From positions 1-5,344 of the forward strand of contig JAFQOC010000574.1 of NCBI GenBank assembly GCA_017420845.1: 5,344 nucleotides of DNA, given 5' to 3'. The first letter of the stretch is position 1. Each line of letters begins with the position of its first letter. Shown one piece after another: positions 1 through 4,470 of this stretch. Below the pieces are notes generated by a model. That model was not told the origin of the DNA. It was given only the letters and a program-made list of their open reading frames with translations, and made no database searches. This stretch comes from Clostridia bacterium (GTDB taxonomy: Bacteria; Bacillota; Clostridia; Oscillospirales; CAG-272). The translations under genes were made by a program, and so were the position numbers.

Positions 1-1
1 C

Positions 2-25
2 CCCGACCCCCGTGGGGGAGTCGGG
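2..25 (-). terminator. Strong GC-rich hairpin at the window edge, possible operon terminator
   Basis: CCCGA (2-6) pairs with TCGGG (21-25) and CCCCC (7-11) with GGGGG (14-18), separated by a two-base bulge (19-20) and a tight loop. It is the second hairpin after the last shell gene. Whether a U-tract follows on the minus strand cannot be seen because the window ends at position 1. Confidence 0.4.
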
Positions 26-31
26 CGGGTG

Positions 32-49
32 TTGGGGCAAAGCCCCCAA
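32..49 (-). other. GC-rich hairpin just downstream of the last shell gene
   Basis: GGGGC (34-38) and GCCCC (42-46) form a five-pair stem around AAA on the plus strand (TTT on the transcribed strand), extendable by TT/AA with one bulged base. It lies 9 nt past the stop codon at 59. No U-run follows on the minus strand, so a terminator role for this hairpin alone is doubtful. Confidence 0.4.
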
Positions 50-58
50 AATCGTTCT

Positions 59-331
59 TTAGATGGAGGGCAGGAGCTTGTCCACGTCGGTGTGGGGTCT
101 GGGGATGACGTGAGTTGCGATGACCTCGCCCAGGCGGGAAGCGGCAGCGCCACCGGCCTCAACAGCGGCCTTGACAGCACCGACGTCGCCACGGACCATG
201 ACGGACACGAGACCGGAACCGATCTTCTCGGAACCAATCAGAGTAACGTTAGCAGCCTTAACCATAGCATCGGCAGCCTCAATTGCGGCAACCAGACCGC
301 GGGTCTCAACCATACCAAGAGCTTCGTTCAT
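59..331 (-). CDS. BMC-H shell protein, PduA/EutM type (major hexameric shell tile)
   Basis: This 90-residue protein is one complete BMC domain, the usual length for the small hexamer-forming shell proteins that tile the facets of a microcompartment. It closely resembles PduA and EutM: the start (EALGMVETRG), the pore loop KIGSG at residues 36-40, the strand with VRGDVGAVKAA at about 47-56, and the C-terminal HVIPRPHTDV at 74-83 are all present. Lys25, Asn28 and Arg78 match the PduA residues that join hexamers edge to edge. The small Gly/Ser pore suggests passage of small polar metabolites such as diols or lactaldehyde while aldehyde is held back; that is known for PduA and inferred here. It is the last gene of the visible operon, 57 nt after the second shell gene, with its own strong ribosome binding site. 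The start ATG at 331 fits both the family N-terminus and the SD spacing. The specific symbol (pduA or eutM) cannot be assigned from sequence alone. Confidence 0.96.
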   Translation of the reverse strand: MNEALGMVETRGLVAAIEAADAMVKAANVTLIGSEKIGSGLVSVMVRGDVGAVKAAVEAGGAAASRLGEVIATHVIPRPHTDVDKLLPSI

Positions 332-340
332 TGTATTATT

Positions 341-347
341 CTCCTTA
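341..347 (-). promoter_or_regulatory. Ribosome binding site of the PduA/EutM-type shell protein
   Basis: TAAGGAG lies 9 nt before the ATG at 331 in a very AT-rich stretch free of obvious structure (about 332-370), which should favour efficient translation of this abundant shell protein. Confidence 0.85.
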
Positions 348-377
348 AAAATTATTTTTTGTGTGTTGTTGTATCGC

Positions 378-406
378 GACGGCGGTCATCAGACCTTGCG
401 GCCGTC
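378..406 (-). other. Stem-loop spanning the stop codon between the two shell genes
   Basis: On the minus strand GACGGC (401-406) pairs with GCCGTC (378-383), and inside it GGTC (392-395) pairs with GACC (384-387) around a TGAT loop that contains the TGA stop of the upstream shell gene; a 5-nt bulge (396-400) lies on one side. There is no U-tract directly after it, so it does not look like a terminator. It may be a processing or stabilising structure affecting the downstream shell cistron. Confidence 0.45.
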
Positions 407-739
407 AACGGTGGTGTAATTGCGGAGCTTGTCGCGACCGGTAGCGGTCAGATGGGCGAACCACTCCACGCTGGGATCCAGTCCCGCAATGATCTTCGAG
501 GTGATGAACAGACCGCGCTTCTCAGCCTCGGCCTTGCCCGCATCGTGGGCGGCCTCAACGGCGGCGGGAGATCCCTCGAACTTCACGACCATCACAAGGG
601 GCACCTCGCATTTTTCTGCGTTGGCGGGCTTGTTGCGGTCGATGGCCACGATCTTTACGTCAGCGGCCTTTGCGCAGGCATCGGCGACGACGATGGAGGT
701 GGCGAATCCGTATACTTCAAGCATTCCAAGAGCTGCCAT
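389..739 (-). CDS. Divergent BMC-H shell protein with enlarged, cysteine-containing pore loop and C-terminal extension
   Basis: This 116-residue protein contains one BMC domain (about residues 3-88), seen from ALGMLEVYGF at 3-12, the edge lysine in AKAADV (Lys24), and the strand and helix from about 48 to 70. It departs from the PduA type in three ways. The segment between the two central strands, which forms the pore in BMC-H hexamers, is about six residues longer (about 35-47, containing NKPANAEKCEVP with Cys44). The C-terminal RPH motif is absent. About 25 extra residues follow the domain and may form another helix (EWFAHLTATGRDKLRN). It is therefore probably a minor shell tile with a different pore from its neighbour. 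Cysteines in the pores of some BMC shell proteins, such as PduT and GrpU, bind Fe-S clusters, but here one cysteine per chain makes that only a possibility. It begins 17 nt after the alcohol dehydrogenase stop, with an AAGGAG site 8 nt before the ATG. Confidence 0.9.
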   Translation of the reverse strand: MAALGMLEVYGFATSIVVADACAKAADVKIVAIDRNKPANAEKCEVPLVMVVKFEGSPAAVEAAHDAGKAEAEKRGLFITSKIIAGLDPSVEWFAHLTATGRDKLRNYTTVDGRKV

Positions 740-747
740 ATCGGTAA

Positions 748-753
748 CTCCTT
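748..753 (-). promoter_or_regulatory. Ribosome binding site of the divergent shell protein
   Basis: AAGGAG lies 8 nt before the ATG at 739, in the 17-nt gap after the alcohol dehydrogenase stop. It is closer to the consensus than the AAAGGAA sites of the enzyme genes. Confidence 0.85.
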
Positions 754-756
754 TGC

Positions 757-1983
757 TTACTTAGCGATGTAGGCGATCTTGATGCCCTTCTGCGCCACGT
801 TGGTCTCCATGGCCTCGTTCATCTGATCGAGGGGGAAGGTGTGGGTGATGAGATCCTCGATCGGGATGTTCATCTCCTGGCACTGCTTCAGGAAGGCAAC
901 GGTCTTGGGGTAGTCCTCAGCGGAGTAGTCCCAAGAGCCGACGATGTCGATCTCCTTGTTGCACATAGCGAAGTGGGGATTGACGGAGTACTCGCCGTTG
1001 TTGACGAAGAAGCCCATCTCGCACATACCGCCGCCGCGGCGGATGTAGGCGTAGATGTCAGCGGCAGCCACGGGAGCGCCGGTGCACTGGAAGGCGAAGT
1101 CAACGCCGACACCGTTGGCCACGGCCTGAACCTTGGCCACGCGCTTGTCGAGAGTATCCTCGTCGGGACGCTTGAAGCAGACGGTGGTCTTGGCACCCAT
1201 CTTCTGGGCGACCTTCAGTCTGTCCTCGTTACCGTCCACAGCAATGATGTGGTTGATACCGGCGGCGCGGAGAACCGTGATCATCACCAGACCCACGGGG
1301 CCGCAGCCCTGAACCAGAACCTTGGAACCGAAGTTCAGAAGGCCGGTCTTCTGGCCTCTCTCCAGAGCGTGGACGCAGACGCAGGCCAGCTCCAGGATCA
1401 TGCGCTGGTTGAGGTTCAGCTCGTTGACCTGGAAGAAGGTAGCGCCCGAAGCCTCACCACCGCGGATGAGCATATAGTCAGCAAACCAACCGTTGGCGCG
1501 GTTGCCCTCGTCGGTGCCTCTCTTGTCACCGATCAGGCCGAAAACGCCCTGATTGGCGCAGAGGTTGGTGCGACCGGGGGTCATGCGGCAGTGGTAGCAG
1601 TCGCCGCAAGAAATAACGGAAGTAACGATCTTGTCGCCAACACCGATGGGCTTGCCGGCGGTGTCCTTGACGATGTTCTTACCGCAGTAGACCACCTCGC
1701 CGGTGCCCTCGTGGCCGAGAACCACGGGCATAAGGCCGAAGGGATCCATCTTCCACTCGTGAACGTCGGTACCGCAGATGCCTGCGCCCTCAACCTTGAT
1801 GAGGATATCGTCCTCGCCCAGCTCAGGCAGGGGAACCTCCTGGATCTCGATCTTCTTGGGGCCGACCAGCATAGCTACCTTGGCAACCTTGGGCAGGGGA
1901 CCTGCGGCCTTGGGAGCGGAGGTGCCCATGGAGCCCAGCACGGAGCGGACAATGGCTTCAATCTGAGTAGCGGAAATATCCAT
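757..1983 (-). CDS. Zinc-dependent medium-chain alcohol dehydrogenase with N-terminal encapsulation peptide
   Basis: This 408-residue protein belongs to the sorbitol/threonine dehydrogenase branch of zinc alcohol dehydrogenases. Likely catalytic-zinc ligands are Cys70 (GICGTD), His91-Glu92 (GHEGTG) and possibly Glu198. Structural-zinc cysteines are 126, 129, 132 and 142. The Rossmann motif GCGPVG lies at 226-231, and Asp250 at the end of the next strand suggests NAD(H) rather than NADP(H). The family core begins near residue 32. Before it come an amphipathic helix (residues 3-18, DISATQIEAIVRSVLG within 2-17) and an Ala/Pro/Gly linker, the usual form of a BMC encapsulation peptide. The role is most likely to recycle NADH inside the compartment by reducing propionaldehyde to propanol, or to reduce lactaldehyde to 1,2-propanediol; sequence cannot decide. 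The reading frame stays open upstream to 2268, but the ATG at 1983 is preferred because of its ribosome binding site and because anything longer would overlap the aldehyde dehydrogenase. Confidence 0.94.
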   Translation of the reverse strand: MDISATQIEAIVRSVLGSMGTSAPKAAGPLPKVAKVAMLVGPKKIEIQEVPLPELGEDDILIKVEGAGICGTDVHEWKMDPFGLMPVVLGHEGTGEVVYCGKNIVKDTAGKPIGVGDKIVTSVISCGDCYHCRMTPGRTNLCANQGVFGLIGDKRGTDEGNRANGWFADYMLIRGGEASGATFFQVNELNLNQRMILELACVCVHALERGQKTGLLNFGSKVLVQGCGPVGLVMITVLRAAGINHIIAVDGNEDRLKVAQKMGAKTTVCFKRPDEDTLDKRVAKVQAVANGVGVDFAFQCTGAPVAAADIYAYIRRGGGMCEMGFFVNNGEYSVNPHFAMCNKEIDIVGSWDYSAEDYPKTVAFLKQCQEMNIPIEDLITHTFPLDQMNEAMETNVAQKGIKIAYIAK

Positions 1984-1991
1984 TGTTTTTG

Positions 1992-1999
1992 TTTCCTTT
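1992..1999 (-). promoter_or_regulatory. Ribosome binding site that fixes the alcohol dehydrogenase start
   Basis: AAAGGAAA lies 8 nt before the ATG at 1983 within the 29-nt gap after the aldehyde dehydrogenase stop. The open frame continues to 2268 inside the aldehyde dehydrogenase gene, so this site, together with the encapsulation-like helix starting directly at residue 2, decides the start. Confidence 0.85.
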
Positions 2000-2012
2000 C
2001 TGTAGGATAGGA

Positions 2013-3470
2013 TTAAATGATTCTGAAGTGATCGGCCATCACGCAGCGGCGCAGACGGGTGAACGACTTTGCAGAAGTGATACCCTCGCCCGTGGGGCCT
2101 GCGATGGTGAAGGTGGAGTGACCCTCGCCGCCAAAGCCGATGCCCGCGTAGGAGGGCGCGTTCTTGACGAAGATGGTGGTCTCCACCGCCTTGGCGAAGC
2201 GGGAGAGGTTGTCGATGTTCTTGGAGTGCATGTGAGCGGTGTGACGGTTGCCGTGCTCGGCCTTGCAAGCCAGATCAATGGCCTCGTCAATGTCTCTCAC
2301 GCGGACGATACCCAGAATGGGCATCATCAGCTCCTCCTGCACGAAGAGGTGCTCGAAGGGAACCTCGGCGATGGCACAGCGGATCTCGGGACCCACGTGG
2401 ATGCCGATCTTGGCCAGGATGACGTGAGCGTCGCGGCCCACGCAGTCGCGGTTGACCACGTAGGAGACCTTGCCGGTCTTCTCGTTGACCTTCTTGTTCA
2501 GCACCACCTCGGCCAGCTTGTCAGCCTGCTCGCGGGTGAGGAGGATACAGCCGTTCTTCTGCATACCGGCGATGAGACGGTCGGCCACGTTGTTGAAGAC
2601 GAAGACCTCCTTCTCGGCGATGCAGGGAAGGTTGTTATCGAAGGTGCAGCCGTCGATGATGTCCTTGGCGGCCTCCTCGATGTCGGCGGTGTCGTCCACG
2701 ATGACGGGGGGGTTACCCGCACCGGCACCGATGGCCTTCTTACCGGAGGAGAGCACGGCCTTGACCACGCCGGGGCCGCCGGTGCAGACCAGCAGCTTGA
2801 TGGAGGGGTGCTTGTACATGACGTCTGCGGTGTCCAGAGTGGGCTTGGCAACCGAGGCAACCAGGACCTCGGGGCCGCCTACGGCGTGGACGGCGCGGTT
2901 GACCAGGTCAACTGCGTAGTTGGAGGTAGCGATGGCGCCGGGGTGAGGATTGAATACCACACCGTTGCCGGCGGCGATCATGCCCATGCTGTTGCAGATG
3001 ACGGTCTCGGAGGGGTTGGTGGAGGGAGTGATGGCACCCACCACACCGAAGGGAGCGCGCTCGGTGAGGGTCAGACCGTAGTCGCCGGTTTTGGCCTCGG
3101 CTACGATGTCCTCGGTGCCGGGAGTCTTGTCGGCCACCAGCATATGCTTGGCGGTCTTGTGATCCACGCGACCCATCTTGGTTTCAGCGACACCGAGAGC
3201 GGCCATGGTGCCTGCCTCGGCGCGGCAGTAGTTACGGATGGAAGTGATAAACTTCTCACGGTCAGCGACGCTGGTGGCACGGATGGCCTTGTAGCCTGCC
3301 TCGGCGGCGGCGATGGCCTCCTCCATGGTGGCGTAAACGCCGATCAGCTTGCGACCGTTGTACTGGGTAGAATCCCAGCTGTCAGAGGGAGCGGGGGAAC
3401 CGGAGCGGATCTCGGAGACGACCTTCGCGACCAGCTCGGCAACCTGCGCTTCAGTCCAGTTGATTGCCAT
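2013..3470 (-). CDS. CoA-acylating aldehyde dehydrogenase (PduP/EutE family) with N-terminal encapsulation peptide
   Basis: This 485-residue protein matches the size and motifs of BMC-associated CoA-acylating aldehyde dehydrogenases, which oxidise an aldehyde with NAD+ and CoA to acyl-CoA. The catalytic cysteine is Cys283 in FDNNLPCIAEKE. Other family signatures are FGVVGAITPSTNPSE (141-155), CTGGPG (229-234), GAGAGNPP (248-255) and the C-terminal GFGGEGHSTFTIAGPTGEG (445-463). Residues 5-22 (WTEAQVAELVAKVVSEIR) form a predicted amphipathic helix followed by a Ser/Pro-rich linker (about 23-33), the arrangement that directs PduP into microcompartments. The likely substrate is propionaldehyde, by analogy with PduP; lactaldehyde and acetaldehyde are alternatives. 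It lies between the aldolase (45 nt upstream) and the alcohol dehydrogenase (29 nt downstream), its natural redox partner. The start ATG at 3470 has a good AGGAAG site and puts the targeting helix at the extreme N-terminus. Gene symbol left open because PduP and EutE cannot be separated safely. Confidence 0.96.
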   Translation of the reverse strand: MAINWTEAQVAELVAKVVSEIRSGSPAPSDSWDSTQYNGRKLIGVYATMEEAIAAAEAGYKAIRATSVADREKFITSIRNYCRAEAGTMAALGVAETKMGRVDHKTAKHMLVADKTPGTEDIVAEAKTGDYGLTLTERAPFGVVGAITPSTNPSETVICNSMGMIAAGNGVVFNPHPGAIATSNYAVDLVNRAVHAVGGPEVLVASVAKPTLDTADVMYKHPSIKLLVCTGGPGVVKAVLSSGKKAIGAGAGNPPVIVDDTADIEEAAKDIIDGCTFDNNLPCIAEKEVFVFNNVADRLIAGMQKNGCILLTREQADKLAEVVLNKKVNEKTGKVSYVVNRDCVGRDAHVILAKIGIHVGPEIRCAIAEVPFEHLFVQEELMMPILGIVRVRDIDEAIDLACKAEHGNRHTAHMHSKNIDNLSRFAKAVETTIFVKNAPSYAGIGFGGEGHSTFTIAGPTGEGITSAKSFTRLRRCVMADHFRII

Positions 3471-3477
3471 GTCGGTT

Positions 3478-3485
3478 CTTCCTTT
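3478..3485 (-). promoter_or_regulatory. Ribosome binding site of the aldehyde dehydrogenase gene
   Basis: AAAGGAAG lies 7 nt before the ATG at 3470. The surrounding 11 nt (3479-3489, ACAGAAAGGAA) match the alcohol dehydrogenase leader. A short inverted repeat, GTCGG at 3503-3507 and CCGAC at 3471-3475, flanks the site and could loosely enclose it in a 27-nt loop, but five pairs across that loop is weak. Confidence 0.8.
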
Positions 3486-3515
3486 CTGTGTAAGTGTTGG
3501 TTCCGACTACGGGAA

Positions 3516-4337
3516 TTACTTACCCAGAGCGGCCAGAACCTTGCGGGTGATCTCAGCGACCAGAGCGTCCTCGGAATTACCGTGATCGTGGCCGCAGCTG
3601 CACTTGCCGGCGTTGTCCTTGCACTTGCACTTGTCGGTACCCTTGTTGGGGCAGGACTTGCATCCGGGATGCTTACCGGGCAGACCCATCTTCTTGCGGA
3701 GCTCCATGAGTCTCTCCAGCTCGTGGCAGGAGATCTCGTCGATGCGGCTGTTGGCACCGGCACCGATCTGGCGGGCGTACAGGTTGATCTTGGCGTTGAA
3801 CTCAACCTCTTCCATGGTGAAGCAAGCGCGGAGCAGGGTGTTACCGACGGTCAGAGCGCCGTGGTTCTTCAGCAGGAATGCATCGTGCTTCTGGATGTAG
3901 GGCATCAGGGACTCGGGGATCTCCATGGTGGAGGGCATACCGTAGTCGCAGGTGGGGACGTTACCGATGGTCAGAATAGCCTCGGGGAGGATGTACTGAT
4001 CCAGCTCGACGCCGGCCACGGTGAAGGCGGTAGCCACGGGAGGATGAGCGTGAACGACGGCGTTTGCGTCGGGACGCTCCTGATACACTCTCATGTGCAT
4101 CTTGATCTCGGAGGAGGGGTTCAGCTTACCGTCGATCTTGTTGCCCTGACCGTCGATCTTGATGATCATGTCGGGGGTCATGAAGCCCTTGGAGACACCG
4201 GTGGGAGTGCAGTAGTACTCGTTGGGGCCGACCTTGACCGAGATGTTACCGTCGTTGGCGGCAACGAAGCCGTGGTCGTAGATGCGCTTACCAATGTCGC
4301 AAATCTCCTTCTTGATCTCGAACGTAGACTGTGCCAT
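3516..4337 (-). CDS. Class II aldolase (fuculose/rhamnulose-1-phosphate aldolase type) with Cys-rich linker and C-terminal encapsulation peptide
   Basis: Residues 1 to about 215 form a class II aldolase/adducin-family domain. This family includes L-fuculose-1-P aldolase, which yields dihydroxyacetone phosphate and L-lactaldehyde. Visible signatures are NDGNIS (28-33, phosphate binding), TGVSKG (46-51), Ser75-Ser76-Glu77 (catalytic Glu region), His96 and His98 in HAHPP and His159 in KNHGALTVG (metal ligands). Known aldolases of this family are about 215 residues; this one has 273. The extra tail starts with six cysteines in the pattern CX2C-X7-CXC-X6-CXC followed by GHDH (226-252), which looks metal- or Fe-S-binding. 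It ends with an amphipathic helix (about 255-272, SEDALVAEITRKVLAALG) that fits an encapsulation peptide. C-terminal targeting of this aldolase is known in clostridial fucose/rhamnose BMC loci. The exact sugar phosphate is inferred. The start ATG at 4337 has an AAAGGAAA site. It is the first core enzyme gene in the visible operon. Confidence 0.93.
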   Translation of the reverse strand: MAQSTFEIKKEICDIGKRIYDHGFVAANDGNISVKVGPNEYYCTPTGVSKGFMTPDMIIKIDGQGNKIDGKLNPSSEIKMHMRVYQERPDANAVVHAHPPVATAFTVAGVELDQYILPEAILTIGNVPTCDYGMPSTMEIPESLMPYIQKHDAFLLKNHGALTVGNTLLRACFTMEEVEFNAKINLYARQIGAGANSRIDEISCHELERLMELRKKMGLPGKHPGCKSCPNKGTDKCKCKDNAGKCSCGHDHGNSEDALVAEITRKVLAALGK

Positions 4338-4345
4338 AGTTTTTG

Positions 4346-4353
4346 TTTCCTTT
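4346..4353 (-). promoter_or_regulatory. Ribosome binding site of the aldolase gene
   Basis: AAAGGAAA lies 8 nt before the ATG at 4337, inside a 16-nt segment (4339-4354, GAAAGGAAACAAAAAC) that is identical to the leader of the alcohol dehydrogenase gene. It supports the chosen start. Confidence 0.8.
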
Positions 4354-4386
4354 CGCGTATAAAAATTTTTTTAAAAACGTATTTTT

Positions 4387-4406
4387 ACCTCCCGCGCTCG
4401 GGAGAT
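4387..4406 (-). terminator. Candidate stem-loop terminator or processing hairpin after acetate kinase
   Basis: On the minus strand CTCCCG and CGGGAG pair perfectly around an AGCG tetraloop (4389-4404), extendable by one G-U and one A-U pair to eight pairs. The stem is followed by GTAAAAATACG and only then by TTTTT (4373-4377), so it lacks the immediate U-tract of a standard intrinsic terminator. It may be a weak terminator that reduces read-through between ackA and the aldolase gene, or simply a stabilising hairpin. Confidence 0.35.
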
Positions 4407-4470
4407 CGGGTACTTGTGGGGGCGGCCGCCGCGGGGATCGCTCTCTCCGCGGTCAGCCTTGAGGACCGTC

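Larger units (their letters stand above)
4338..4470 (-). other. 133-nt spacer between acetate kinase and the core BMC genes
   Basis: This is the longest gap between genes in the window. On the minus strand its first half (4389-4452) is GC-rich with several inverted repeats, including CCGCGG at 4447-4452 and 4429-4434 and the perfect palindrome GGCGGCCGCC at 4421-4430. Its second half (4354-4387) is strongly AT-rich with runs of A and T. No convincing pair of -35 and -10 hexamers was found: TATACG at 4356-4361 is too close to the ribosome binding site to be a -10. The spacer could separate ackA from the BMC genes in expression or act as a structured leader; neither is shown by the sequence. 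Confidence 0.5.

Noticed and set aside
29..772. 247-codon open frame on the plus strand opposite both shell genes
   Set aside because: In-register shadow of two clear BMC-domain proteins; no recognisable domain of its own.
841..2010. 389-codon open frame on the plus strand opposite the alcohol dehydrogenase
   Set aside because: Same cause: in-register antisense of a GC-rich gene that avoids TTA, CTA and TCA. The sense protein has complete zinc and Rossmann motifs.
1984..2268. Possible 95-residue N-terminal extension of the alcohol dehydrogenase, giving a 503-residue protein
   Set aside because: The extension overlaps the 3' end of the aldehyde dehydrogenase, has Arg/His-rich shadow composition, and the ATG at 1983 has a good ribosome binding site.
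3344..3805. 153-codon minus-strand frame overlapping the aldolase and aldehyde dehydrogenase
   Set aside because: Out-of-frame shadow with Ser/Pro/Arg-rich composition, overlapping two well supported genes.
4356..4361. TATACG as a -10 box for the BMC genes
   Set aside because: It would start the transcript inside the aldolase ribosome binding site, and no -35 hexamer lies at the proper distance.
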